Part shown: positions 22,959 to 34,309 of the stretch, piece by piece | Layout of the letters: every line of letters starts with the position of its first letter | Position numbering within the stretch: the first letter of the stretch is position 1 | Source: Magicicada septendecula | Lineage: Eukaryota; Arthropoda; Insecta; Hemiptera; Cicadidae | Direction of reading: 5' to 3' | NCBI GenBank assembly: GCA_034769895.1 | Contig: CM068373.1 | Span: forward strand, 440,243,080-440,307,079 | Length of the DNA stretch: 64,000 bases | Notes under the pieces: model-generated | What the model was told of the DNA's origin: nothing | Databases searched by the model: none | Seen by the model: only the letters and a program-made list of their open reading frames with translations | Program-made: the position numbers and the translations under genes

Positions 22959-24437
22959 GTGAATATACTTCGGTGGCTGAGCATGGAGCAACGTAACGAG
23001 GCTGAACCAAGGAAACATAGGGGAAGACCTAGGACTCGAACTCCAAAGAAAAGACAAACTTCGGGCCGAGGCGTACCTATGAAAGGACAGTCAAGAGAAA
23101 TTGTGTGCAAAGTGCGGGAATATTTTGATAGAGAAAAGGCGAACAAAGGTCCTTTGATTCCGGTTAATAATGCAATACAGCGAACTGCAGATGCTCTGAA
23201 AATACATAAAAATACAGTTCTGCGAGTTTGCAAGGAAAAAGAATTGAAAGAAATACAAGATGACAGTAATAGCCAACTTTCAACTCCGTGCAAACAGAGG
23301 AAACGGGAGAAAACTGTGACAAAACTTGACACTTTTCAGGAAGACGCTATACGAAGACATGTATATCAATATTACATAAGAAAAGAATATCCCACTTTGA
23401 AAAAACTTTTATCATCGTTGGAAAATGAAGAGCTGTTTAATGGCAGTCTGTCTTCGCTTAGAAACGTGCTAAAAGGTTTAGGATTTACGTGGAGAAAATT
23501 TTCGGGCAGAAAAGTGATTATGGAGAGAAGCGATGTCGCTGCCTGGAGGTGTCGTTTTCTTCGCCAAATCAAAGACGAGAATTTCGATAATATAATTTGG
23601 CTCGATGAGACCTGGGTCAATGCTGGGCATTGTTTGAAACAAGGATGGACTGATGAGTCACTTCAGGGGACAATGTTAACACCTATAGGGAAAGGTGAAC
23701 GATTAATAATATGTCATGCAGGTTCTTCAAAAGGGTTTGTTCCAAATTCCCTTCTACTATTTAAATCGAAAAAAACCGGTGACTACCATGAAGATATGGA
23801 TCACGACAAATTCTTCGGTTGGTGTTCTGAAACTTTGCTAAATAACCTAGAAGAGCCTGCAGTAATAGTCATGGACAATGCTCCCTACCATTCTAAGCAA
23901 ATTGATAAAGCTCCCACAAGCAAAGATAAAAAAGCTGACATACTTGCATGGCTGGATAGGAAAAATATTCAATCTACAACCGACTTGAAAAAATCAGAAC
24001 TTTTGGAATTAGTGAAATGGCACAAGCCCCAGAACAAAAGGTATTTTGTTGATGAATTGATAGAGAGCAGAGGTCACAAAGTGATAAGGCTACCACCTTA
24101 CCATTGCCATCTTAACGCCATTGAGCTTATATGGGCTCAGGTTAAGGGGTATGTTGCCGAAAACAACAAAATGTTTACTTTAAAAGAAGTTGAACGACTG
24201 ACTAAAGACGGATTTAATCGAATTACTGCTGAGAGGTGGGAGCAAGTAGTGGACCACACCAAAAAAGTTATTATCGATGCATGGAATAACGAAGGACTAA
24301 TGGAAGAAGCTGTGGAGGAAATGATTATATCCGTGGAAGACAGCAGTAGCTCCGAGGATGATAATTGTTCAGAAGATGATAATAGTGATGACGATCCAAT
24401 GGAGGGTATCAGAGAACTTTCGTTTGAAGACTACTAA
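22959..24437 (+). CDS. DD82E transposase (IS630-Tc1-mariner type)
   Basis: Intact 492-residue transposase, expected to act in the nucleus by cutting and joining element ends at TA sites. Residues 20-35 are basic with RGRPR, an AT-hook-like core. Residues 42-100 and 120-185 look like the two DNA-binding helix-turn-helix regions. The catalytic motifs are IIWLDETWVN (D216), VIVMDNAPYHS (D306) and HLNAIELIWAQVK (E389), so 82 residues separate the second aspartate from the glutamate. The PPYHCHLNAIELIW phrase is characteristic of the DDE_3 family. The stretch between D306 and E389 holds an extra helical segment (about 320-370) resembling a SAP-type helix pair. The C-terminus (about 446-470) is acidic and serine-rich. 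An alternative start at Met9 (22983) has as good a claim as the listed one. Codon use is AT-leaning like the surroundings and no intron is needed. Confidence 0.93.
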   Translation: MNILRWLSMEQRNEAEPRKHRGRPRTRTPKKRQTSGRGVPMKGQSREIVCKVREYFDREKANKGPLIPVNNAIQRTADALKIHKNTVLRVCKEKELKEIQDDSNSQLSTPCKQRKREKTVTKLDTFQEDAIRRHVYQYYIRKEYPTLKKLLSSLENEELFNGSLSSLRNVLKGLGFTWRKFSGRKVIMERSDVAAWRCRFLRQIKDENFDNIIWLDETWVNAGHCLKQGWTDESLQGTMLTPIGKGERLIICHAGSSKGFVPNSLLLFKSKKTGDYHEDMDHDKFFGWCSETLLNNLEEPAVIVMDNAPYHSKQIDKAPTSKDKKADILAWLDRKNIQSTTDLKKSELLELVKWHKPQNKRYFVDELIESRGHKVIRLPPYHCHLNAIELIWAQVKGYVAENNKMFTLKEVERLTKDGFNRITAERWEQVVDHTKKVIIDAWNNEGLMEEAVEEMIISVEDSSSSEDDNCSEDDNSDDDPMEGIRELSFEDY

Positions 24438-25252
24438 CTCACAGCTATAAGTGTTTTTTATAGAGTGTTTTAATAGTGTATTTTTATGATTTATACACAT
24501 ATTTTATGAGCGGATTCCATAAAAGCTGAAGAACACTACAGTACTTGTAAGTACCGTACTGTATTTATTATTTATTTGTCAATGCTAATAACAAGTAATT
24601 TACTAATTGTTTTTACATTTCAATTACATTATAACAGTAAAATACTGTTATAATTATGCAATATCTGGTAGACCGAGCTTTGCTCGGTAGTTTTAAACTG
24701 TAAACTATATTTCATAGTTAAATAATTAGTTATTGACAAATTTGAATGGCATTAACAATTTCCCAGTAATTACATTGCACTTCAATTAGTAGTATTAAAG
24801 CTGATCACAAAACAAAAACAGTTTATTAACAAGAAAACAATAAATACCGTACCGCAAAAGAGTAATAAACAATCATTCAAGACTGTTATAAAAAGCATGT
24901 AGTTCAACTAAACCACAAAAGTCTGGTCAGATGTACGTTTTTGACAGATCTCCAGGTAGAAGATTAGACTAAATAAGTAGACAGATAACTAAGTATATAC
25001 TTATGAGAGATTGGTGACTCGTAGTAAGTTGGCTATGTGTCAATGTGTGAGCCGTGAGCGTATGCACCACTTTCTTTGGGCTGTTACTGTACCTTGACTC
25101 GATCGCGCGCCGTTGAGCGATGTTAGTTCTAATTTTCCTATATTAACTGATTGCGGTTATATTTCGTAATATTTGAAGGTTACATACCACTTTGTATTGA
25201 TGAATACAATTTTGTTATGTTTATTGTGAAAAAACACAATGAAAAAAATTAT

Positions 25253-25672
25253 TAATAACGGAGTTAACAGTACATTCGGAAAAAATTAATAACGTCGTTA
25301 ATATTAATCGTAGGAATCTCAATTTTTGATATATTGTACTAAAGAAGGTGGACTACCATTTGTCTACAAGAAATTTTTTTCCGATGCTTAACCTCTGAGT
25401 TCTTACGTAATAAAAACGATAAACCCTAATTTTTTAATTCAAATTCGTGTATTTTTTTCTTTAACTCACAATGTAAATTTATTGAAAAGAGATTTTAAAA
25501 ATTAGAAAAGTTTGTTAAAAACGTCTTTAATTGATGATTAAAATACAGTTCATTAGACATTTCTCGCCCTGTATTTTACGTTTCCACGAGGTTATAAAGT
25601 GGAATGTTTTTACTACAAACTCGGTCGCCGCGCGGCCGCTCCGCCAGTCACTTTCTTTCGTTAATCAGGGTA
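25253..25672 (-). repeat. Right terminal inverted repeat of the DD82E element
   Basis: Reverse complement of the left repeat. It starts near GTTATTAATAA (read on minus) and ends at GGGTA, next to the TA duplication. Mismatches to the left arm are few and lie mostly at the inner edge. Confidence 0.92.
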
Positions 25673-25674
25673 TA

Positions 25675-26745
<1,071 letters not shown>

Positions 26746-27540
26746 TTAATTAATATTATTTATTTCACTTGTTACTCTCTATTTACATCCGTCTGTCGAA
26801 ACAAATTCGATAGATTACGTTTAATGGCGCGTAGATCATTGGTCCAAGTTCCACGTGCATGACGTTCACGGTCTAATGTGGGAAGGCAGTTGGTTGTGTA
26901 TGAACAAAGAATCGTACGTCCGGTTTTCATCACTTTATTTTGCTAACCCTGTAATCAAATGACTAACAAATTATCGGTTGTCCAAGAGTATGCGTGTGTC
27001 TTACAAACACATGATCGGTTTCTTTACATCCTCAAAAGCATCGCTGTGTAACCGTTTTCCCACCGCGACAAGCCTGTTACACGTTTCTCGCAAAATTTCC
27101 CGACACGTTATCCTTCAGAAAGCGTACAATATTTCTGTCATCAGGGTAAAAATTAATGCTTGTGACGTAGTTGATCCTCGCGAAACATTGCCACAGTCAT
27201 CGCAGTTGTTTACACGTTGGTGCAAATGAATCGAAAATTTAATTTTAGAAAAAAGTATTATGTGGGATTTTTAGCGCAATAAACGGCCTGTTCTCACAAT
27301 ACAGGGGTCTCCAAACTTTTTCACGTGAGGGCCGAACTGGAAAATCTTGGAAGTCAGACGGGCCAACAACATACATATATACATAGGCTATATATATTGT
27401 AAACTATTTAAGTTTACGATATAATCAATTCAATAAAATAGGTATTTAAATAAAAATTAAGCAGACTTATCCAAAGAAAACCAATTCATTTATTCAAAAT
27501 AATATAAATAAAAGTAAGAAAGAAATAACATTCAAAGATA

Positions 27541-27694
27541 AATTCAAAATTACGACTAAAAGCCTGAGCTGTTAGGCCGTGGTCGGTTGCTATTAAACGT
27601 CATTACGTCGGTTAGGTTAGGTTAGGTTAGGTTAGGTTTTTAGTCGTAATTTTGAATTTATTGACACCGGCCGAGCGAGCTTCAGACAAAAGTT
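27541..27694. mobile_element. Nested insertion carrying telomere repeats
   Basis: The segment is bounded by a perfect 14-bp direct duplication AACATTCAAAGATA (27527-27540 and 27695-27708). Inside are inverted arms of about 22 bp, AAATTCAAAATTACGACTAA and its complement, enclosing GC-rich sequence and five GTTAG units. A stretch of 35 bp (27660-27694) follows the second arm. A 14-bp duplication is typical of endonuclease-primed retroposition or staggered-break repair. The inserted family is not recognised. Confidence 0.7.
27611..27638 (+). repeat. Interstitial (TTAGG)n telomere-type repeat
   Basis: GTTAG repeated five times followed by GTT, the canonical insect telomere unit in another register. 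It lies inside the nested insertion, far from any visible chromosome end. Confidence 0.9.
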
Positions 27695-27881
27695 AACATT
27701 CAAAGATATTTCGTACTGTATTATCTTTTGGCTTTCTTATGTACGTATGGGATGTGTGGAGTTGCTTCTGACATATAATGTCTGTCCATTTTGGGCCAAA
27801 TTTTGATCCTCCTATCGCTAGAATGGATTTCAAGTGTTCGTCTGACAAGTTTGCCCTGTACTTTGATTTTACGAAGTTCAT
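27693..27881 (-). pseudogene. hAT transposase C-terminal remnant
   Basis: The frame begins MNFVKSKYRANLSDEHLKSI, which matches the end of Charlie-type hAT transposases (the group related to GTF2IRD2), where a KSKYR.NL.DEHL phrase follows the dimerisation region. About 60 residues are left, without the DDE core. It lies inside the hAT element 27302-28140 and is its only coding trace. Confidence 0.6.
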
Positions 27882-28289
27882 TTTTTAAAAGCATGATTCA
27901 TTCAAGGCAGCCAGACGAACAAGCACATTAACCACGTAAACGTTTTGAACTTGTACAAAATATTGTAACATTTTACTGGACTTATTTCTTGTTCAGTTAT
28001 TCAATAAAATGTTATAATATTTAAAGTATTTTGACGATCTATTTAAAAACTCCACGCAGCATCGACCGGGTTGCCGTTGGGCGGACAATGACCCTTCACG
28101 GGCCGGATCCGGCCCGCGGGCCGTAGTTTGGAGACCCCTGTCACAATATATTCACAGACGTGCAGGGACCAGAGTAAAGCTATGGACAGTGTAAAAGCGG
28201 GAGCGTCTTAACGGATTTCACTGCATTACGTTTACCGAAAAAAAAGATCATGCATTAGAAAGAAGAAAATAAAGATCGTAGCTTTCTGG

Positions 28290-28800
28290 GGAAAGATCGA
28301 GTCAGATCAAAAATTGTTCTTGAAGGAATATTAGTATTGGGAATCAAACAGGACGAGATGTGACTATGAAATTTTTGAAGTTTCAGGTGACAGTAGAACA
28401 CATAGAACACTAAAGAGTAAAACAAGAAAAGAAACAAGGATTACATATTATACAACAATGACAATTAATGTAGGCGAGTTAACGGAAGAGTATAAAGTAA
28501 ATTCAAAGGTCAAAAATGAATTTTCTGAGACGAGCAAAGGGCTGTACGAGGCGATACCGTTTGCGTAAAGAAGACATAAGGAAGAAGTTACATGTATTCT
28601 CCATAATCGATTCAATTCAGAAATATCGCCTGGAGTTGTCGCAAAATCTGGATAGAAAGGAGGATAGACAGCTTCCTAAAGTAGCGTATAGACCCTTTGG
28701 AACAATGACTGTAGGAAGACAAAGAGCAAGACGGCGAGATATACTGTGAAGACGGAACAGGCAATGTGCCTGGTCCATGGAATGAAGAAGAAGAAGATGA
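28290..28800 (+). pseudogene. RTE-like LINE reverse transcriptase C-terminus
   Basis: The open part (28516-28749) reads MNFLRRAKGCTRRYRLRKED, then IRKKL and LDRKEDRQLPKVAYRPFG, and later GRQRARRR. This is the post-RT pattern of the common insect endonuclease-reverse transcriptase LINEs: EMKFLRR...R...DIR..L, then RMED.RLPK, then GR.R.GRPR.RW. Upstream to about 28290 the same reading continues with stops. A GAAGAAGAAGAAGATGA tail at about 28784 may mark the 3' end. The same family occurs at about 31000-31430 and 61849-62380. Confidence 0.65.
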
Positions 28801-29300
28801 GGTGTACCGAAGGCATCTATTTTAAAAAGTCTACCTGACATATTAAAAAACATTTTTTTGTTTTGCAAAATTTACCACAACGTTGTTTTAAAAAACCTAA
28901 ATAATATAACGTTTCTTCTTCCGTTTTTTGAGATAAGTAAAATGTATTGAAGCTTGATAGAAGGAGAGGTGATACAGTACGTGACAACAATTTGAATAAA
29001 TTACGTACAGTTTGCATTTTATCGTTGAATCGATTGCTGCAGAAATAGTATGTTACGCCACACCGTGTGTACGCTATATTATATAGTTCAGTTTTCCACA
29101 ATACTCGACGGATTTCATCTCGCGCTTCATTATTGTATGCAAAACAGGTCTGTTCCCGTACTACCACATGCGTATGAAAGTTTTAAGGCAGACAGTTTTC
29201 CCCCTTGTACTGCAGAAACATCGCTTCTCTGTGACAAAGGCAGTTGGGTGACATGCCTGCTAATTTGGCTGGCTGAGTCACTTCATGTATTCGAGTCATA
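28801..29300. other. No recognisable gene
   Basis: A minus frame of 116 codons (28817-29167) has no family signature. No repeats with clear ends are seen. Confidence 0.4.
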
Positions 29301-29303
29301 ATA

Positions 29304-29385
29304 CAGTAGAGCATCGATTATCGAAACTCTCGGGACGAGGGCCCATTCTGATAATCGGTATTTCGGATAATAGACCGTAAATTGA
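29304..29385 (+). mobile_element. pogo/Tigger-like terminal repeat, single end
   Basis: A TA at 29302-29303 is followed by CAGTAGAGCATCGATTATCG and then by CGGTATTTCGGATAATAGACC, resembling pogo-type ends that start CAGTAG and contain repeated GATAATCG/CGGATAAT blocks. No matching right end was found downstream, so the element is truncated or its other end has decayed. Confidence 0.4.
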
Positions 29386-29927
29386 AAACATTATTTCTCT
29401 TTACAAAAGCAAAGGTTTTATTATAAAATCGTTTCTAACATACTGTTATATAATTACAGCAACCTGTATACTGTACTGGAATGTATTACTAAGGCTAAAA
29501 ATCATTCAATTAAACTGAGTGTAATTAATAAAAGCCAAAAGGTAATTTAAACAAAATTAGAGTGTAATAACAATCACTGTACTATAAAATTAATTAAAAA
29601 AAAAAGTAGACATTCAGTGACAGAGACTTCCGTTGACACAGTTTGTTTATCTGTAAATGTGTTTATTGAAGTTTGTTGATGTAATTGTGTTTACGATTCT
29701 TTGTTTATCGATTGTAAGGCTGTAGCTACAGCGTTTATTTATTACTGTACAGTACAGGCCGGATTTCCCACCTGAAAAGATTTGTTTTCATGTTCCACTA
29801 TAAAAACTGACCTGGCTTACTTAAAATCCAACTTCGGTTTCTTACCGAGCAAAATCACCGGTAAGAACTAAGGTTCTGAACTAAGTGATGCTCTGAATAT
29901 TATAAAATACACAGAACAAGAGTTAAA

Positions 29928-30245
29928 ATGTCCAAAAGGAATAGTAGCAGCCAAAGTCTGTGCAGCCAATTAGAGAGTGTACTGGAGAAGAATCCTGGAT
30001 TTTTGCAACTGTGTGGTATAAGTGAGATTTTGTGCGGAAATGAACCAGGTTCAGACTTCGAAAATGAATTTTCATCCTTTGACCTAAGTTTATTTAAGTA
30101 CTCCCCCATTACTTCGTGTGATGTGGAGAGAAGTTTCTCTCGCTACAAGACCATTCTCAGGGACAACAGGCGAGGATTTTCATTTCACAACCTGAAAATG
30201 CATGTCGTCATCAACTGCAACAATTCAGCTGATAATGAAGACTGA
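29928..30245 (+). pseudogene. hAT-derived C-terminal domain, CGGBP1-like
   Basis: A frame of 105 codons. Its second half reads KYSPITSCDVERSFSRYKTI, then NLKMHVVINCN, matching the hAT dimerisation domain as found in CGGBP1-type proteins and their parent transposons (ITS.DVERSFS.YK). The first half is compatible with the sequence just before that domain in the same family. There is no zinc finger or DDE core, so it is a remnant or the last exon of something unseen. No TIRs were fixed. A domesticated gene cannot be excluded, but nothing supports it. Confidence 0.55.
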
Positions 30246-30589
30246 CATCAGGTATGAATATTTTTAATAGGGGTGTTAAATGGGATTTGCGTAAGTAAAA
30301 TTATTACTTTTCTCTCCCTTACAGGGTTGGTGCTGCTTTGCAGAATGCAGTTAAAGGAGTTCGTGAATGCTGCATTGTGTGACTATCTTAAAGACACTCA
30401 TTTGAAGTAAATAAATAAAAATAATAATTAACAGGATTAACTCTATATTTAATAAATAAAATAAAAATGTAACACATACGTGTCATTAATAAAGTCATAT
30501 TTTGGATTTTATTGGTCATGTTTTAATGTTTTTAGGTCATAAATGCATGCATACATTTTTAGGTCATAGAAATCCGTCCCCTACTTATA

Positions 30590-31430
30590 GCCATACCATA
30601 CCAAGCCTTGATCTTCTCCAACACTATTAATGCCTCTCCGATCCAGGATAGTCTCTGTGTCTTCACGCTTGTCTGCACCCAGCATCTGTCCCTTCTTTGG
30701 TATTCGAGTATCACGTAACCACTCCATATGTCGGTGTCATGCCCTTCTTACGCGTTGCAGTCTGATGTAGTCTACAATTCTGGGTTCTATGTACAGTTGT
30801 TGCAGTTCCAAAAACTTTGCTCGGTACTCGGTGCTCAAATATGCTCACCATCTCTTCATCATCCTCTTTCTAAGCGTCTAACTGTCACATTCGTAGTGTG
30901 CGAGTGTAGATGGGGTGAAATTAATGAATTTAATTTTTGATTTGGGAACATAACAGTCGTGAACAAAATAGTTCGTGTTAATAAAAGGCATAATAATCAC
31001 CTCCTCCTTCTCCAGGATCTCCAAGATGGTTGCTCCGACAACCATCTCATCCTCGGACGACCGACGTTACTTCTACCAATCCTCCTTCCTAGTCCTCTGC
31101 AAATCACACCTCACACCATTGTTTTCTATGCGTTGAAATAATTGTAGTGATTTATTAAATAAATAAATATCCTTTATTTCAGTTTGCTCTTATTATCCTC
31201 ATTTCTTCTTCTATCTTCCAACGTTAGTTTAAAATATTTTGAAGAAACTGCATTTCAGCTCTCTGAATCTTGTCGCTTTCCTTTTTCGTCATGACCCGCA
31301 CCTCACTCGGATATGTCAATGTGGGTATTAGAATTGTCTTAATAAAATTCAATTCTCGTGCTGTGTCTTGTTTTATTTCTGCGATTTCTATGAGTCGTTT
31401 CATAAGTATGAATAATAATAGAAATAGTAA
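30590..31430 (-). pseudogene. RTE-like LINE reverse transcriptase fragments
   Basis: On the minus strand, 31190-31430 reads ILIPTLTYPSEVRVMTKKES, then KIQRAEMQFLQNIL, before a stop. It is the end of the RT thumb region of the same LINE group as 28290-28800. Farther down the strand, 31000-31140 reads IGRSNVGRPRMRWLSEQ, the GRPR.RW signature that follows. The space between, and the stretch down to 30590, cannot be read through. It is broken and probably rearranged. Confidence 0.6.
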
Positions 31431-31449
31431 TAATGATTACCATTTAACC

Positions 31450-31787
31450 CAGCGTTTCTCAACGTAAGGGGGTGCGACCCACTGCTGGGTCCCGAGGGGC
31501 CATTTGTTGAGTCGCAAACTCGGAATCGAACATTTATTTACTTTACCTAAAAACCTAACACACTTAACATTAAGTAGACTGTTATGTAATATTACAAAAC
31601 TTAATATAAATATTAAGTAGTATGTGTAATTTGTTCAAGCGTAAATGAAGGATTAAAGTACTCGATGTTAGGAAAAATATGATTATAAACTGGGTGCACA
31701 TCTGTACAAGTAATTCTGCCGGCGCCCATGCGTATGACTCCCATGAAGTAAAGTGGGTCCCGGACTTAAAAAGGTTAAGAACCACTG
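31450..31787. mobile_element. hAT MITE, 338 bp
   Basis: The ends CAGCGTTTCTCAAC and GGTTAAGAACCACTG are flanked by a perfect 8-bp duplication ATTTAACC (31442-31449 and 31788-31795). The subterminal part has GGTGCGACCCACTGCTGGG, and GTGGGTCCC on the other side. No coding remnant. Short ends of the CAG.G.TTCTCAA type are common in hAT-Charlie derivatives. Confidence 0.9.
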
Positions 31788-31799
31788 ATTTAACCTAAA

Positions 31800-32765
31800 T
31801 CTAGCCTACTATTTAACTAAGGACATCTATAGCAAGAAGTCAATTCCACTAAATGTTAAACTGGATCGTTATGCAGTGGTAATTCGCCCAGAAACACCTT
31901 ATTCTGTGAGATGTCTGACTCTGAACAAGAAAATGATAACGGAAGAATTGAATATCACTGAAAGAAGAAAAATAGGATATTGAATATTGAACACCACTGA
32001 AAAGTAAGCGAATATTGTAATCACTTAAAGATGGACAACAATACAGAAGATACCATAACAATGAACTTTAAACATATATTGAGAAAATCAAAAAGATGAT
32101 TAGGAAAAGAAGAATTGTTTTTTTTTTATGGAGACCTTCAAAGAAAGAATCCCAATCGACACACTCTTCGACAGCCTTGGAAATTTGAAAATGCCTCTTA
32201 CCTAGTGTACCTAGTCTAATGATTAAAGAAACCTAGAAAGACCTAGAAAAACTCTAGATTACTCAAAGAGGACATCAAAGAACGGTTAACACTTAGGAAA
32301 AATTACCTAACTGTGCAGTTTTTCCCGCAAAATCCAAAAAGAACAGCGGTGCCGTATAAATCCAGAAAAGAAAAGAGAAACGTCGAGAGAGAATTAAGGG
32401 GGAGGGGGAGAAGGAGGGAAGAAGCAGTTGAAATGAACGTCAACGTATAAGTCCACAGTGGGTCATTGGATAAAAAAAATTATCGTATAATACTTACAAT
32501 ACTTTAATTTATTATCTGAGTAGAATGTAAGAAAACAAAGACTTGATTGTGCTGTAAATCCGGCGGACAGTCTGGGCGACCGACCATGTTGTAGCTGTGT
32601 GAGAAAGATTTGAACATCTGAAAGACTTGAATGTCCTTTGTTTTCCTTCTTGTAACAATGTAACTGAGGGTGAAAAGCGATTATTTTTTAATGAAGCACT
32701 ATTTAATATTATTATTATATGTATATATATACAATCACATTCTGCTACTGTCCGTTTCTTGATGT
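31800..32765. other. No recognisable gene
   Basis: AT-rich and purine-rich sequence without family-like frames. A G-rich patch (32398-32420) is the only compositional feature. Confidence 0.4.
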
Positions 32766-32770
32766 ATATA

Positions 32771-32940
32771 ATACATTTAATATTTATAAAGAATTTACCT
32801 CAAGATATTTTTTTCGTTATTAGGAACATGTTTCGGGTACCGTATTGTACCCATCCTTAGCCTTCAGGGACAGGCCAAACATGTTCCTAATAAGCAAAAA
32901 AATATCTTGAGGTAAATTCATTATAAATATTAAATGTAAT
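32771..32940. repeat. Foldback repeat with long arms
   Basis: Arms of about 63 bp (32771-32833 and 32877-32940) are inverted copies. They contain TTACCTCAAGATATTTTTTT and AGGAACATGTTT and are separated by about 43 bp. The RNA of either strand would form one long hairpin. AGGAACATGTTTCG phrases next to a small hairpin recall the pseudo-LTR region of Penelope-like elements in arthropods. This copy has no PLE coding sequence beside it. Confidence 0.8.
32825..32860 (-). ncRNA. Degenerate hammerhead-ribozyme-like core
   Basis: Minus-strand order: CTAAGGA (compare CUGANGA, one mismatch), one extra T, a perfect stem GGGTAC/GTACCC with loop AATACG, GAA, palindromic stem III ACATGT, then T at the cleavage position. 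Stem I is weak, about 2-3 bp. The mismatch at a core guanosine and the short stem I make activity unlikely. The resemblance to the motif at 37018-37060 supports common descent. Confidence 0.35.
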
Positions 32941-33337
32941 ATAGACTATATAAGAGTATATATAAAGAAGAATGTTTGTGTGTCCGTTTGTCTTTTATAC
33001 AGTTTTATTCCGATCGTGATGAAATTTTGAACACTAACAGTTCAAAACAAGAGGAAAATTCTTATCTACATTTCGTTTTGAAAAACTACCCCCACCTCCC
33101 TTTTCCACCCCTTAAGCAAAATTTTAACGCGCAGCTTTGCGGTTTTTGCGAATATCTCGAAAACGGTGAGGAAATCGACCAAAGTGGAAGATGATTTTCT
33201 GAAAGCCCATAAAATTTGCTACAAAATGCAATTTGCCCGGCTCTGATAGCTTCTTAGTTCCGAAGTTATTAACAACCAGAGTTGAAAATTGGTGCACAAC
33301 TGTTTTGTTCTTTATCCCGTTGTGAGTATGAGTCACC

Positions 33338-34306
33338 ATGAGGCGAATTATGGGCGGTAATGTTGTCCTCCTGGCAGGAGATTTCCGACAAACCCTGCCC
33401 GTAATTCCGCGGTCTACGCCAGCCAATGAACTTAACGCCTGTCTTAAGTCATCAGCCTTATGGAGACATGTGCGTAAAATGAATCTCAAGACGAACATAT
33501 GGGTTCATCTACGAGGAGAAACAAGTGCAGAGCAGTTTGCACAACAATTGCTGTTACTTGGCAATGGAGAATTTCCTGTAGACCCCACTACCGGTCTAAT
33601 TTCGTTTCCCTCAAATTTCTGCAACATGGTCTCTTCACTCGACGAACTTATAACTAAAGTGTTTCCGGATATACACGAAAATTACAACTCGCACCGATGC
33701 TGTGCGAAAGGGCCATTTTAGCTCCCAAAAACGACAGCGTTAAATATGTTAACGATCTCGTACAGGATATGCTTCCCGGCAACTCTACTACCTATTCATC
33801 CATTGATACAGTAATGGATACTGAACGTAGGGTTTATTACCGTACGTAGTTTTTAAATTCTCTGGAACCTCCGGGAATGCCGCCACACAAGTTGACTTGT
33901 GTCCCCTATCATTCTGTTACGTAACATCGACCCGCCAGAACTGTGCAACGGAACAAGACTCATCGTAAAGAATCTGTTGCCCAACGTAATAGAAGCCACG
34001 ATCATCACGGGGAATGCCGCAGGAGAAGACGTATTTATCCCACGCATTCCGTTGATACCCAGTGACACAAATATGCCTTTTGAGTTCAAGCGATTGCAGT
34101 TTCCCATCCGGCTTGCATTCGCTATGAGTATCAACCAGGCACAGGGGCAATCACTTTGTGTGGCAGGCATTTACTTGGAAAGTCCATGTTTTTCGCACGG
34201 CCAATTATATGTAGCTTGCTCAAGAGTCGCCACGCCAGATAATTTATTTGTCTGTGCTCCGGACGGACAAACGAAAAACATAGTGTACCATCGAGCTTTA
34301 CAGTAA
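33338..34306 (+). pseudogene. Helitron helicase, C-terminal part
   Basis: The segment matches the PIF1-type helicase that forms the C-terminal half of Helitron Rep/helicase proteins. RRIMGGNVVLLAGDFRQTLP includes motif III-like GDFRQ. Then follow WVHLRGE and LPGNSTTYSSIDTV. After a shift come SPIILLRNIDPPELCNGTRL, INQAQGQSL and GQLYVACSRV, the last helicase motifs. There is a shift near 33696, an in-frame stop near 33848 and another shift before 33899. The Rep domain and the ATP-binding motif are missing. The last frame (33899-34306) is 135 codons and ends at the family's normal C-terminus, NIVYHRALQ. Confidence 0.92.
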
Positions 34307-34309
34307 AAG

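Larger units (their letters stand above)
22116..25672 (+). mobile_element. Complete DD82E element of the IS630-Tc1-mariner group, long TIRs
   Basis: Inverted ends beginning TACCCTGATTAACGAAAG lie directly inside TA duplications (22114-22115 and 25673-25674). The inverted similarity continues inward for about 420 bp at each end with few differences, much longer than the TIRs of most Tc1 or mariner elements. One intact 492-codon transposase gene lies between them, with about 420 bp of leader and 815 bp of trailer outside the TIRs. TA target, DDE transposase and TIRs together define an IS630-Tc1-mariner element. I recall a DD82E group being described under the name Sailor; membership is inferred from spacing and is unverified. 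The near-identical TIRs and the open frame suggest a recent, possibly active insertion. Confidence 0.92.
27302..28140. mobile_element. hAT element, copy 2, with transposase remnant
   Basis: The ends CAGGGGTCTCCAAACT and GTTTGGAGACCCCTG are flanked by a perfect 8-bp duplication TCACAATA (27294-27301 and 28141-28148). It is 839 bp, longer than its relative at 21043-21531 because it keeps part of a transposase and carries a nested 154-bp insertion. The perfect duplication indicates a younger insertion than copy 1. Confidence 0.93.

Noticed and set aside
22901..23332. 143-codon minus frame over the DD82E gene
   Set aside because: It is an antisense shadow of the transposase.
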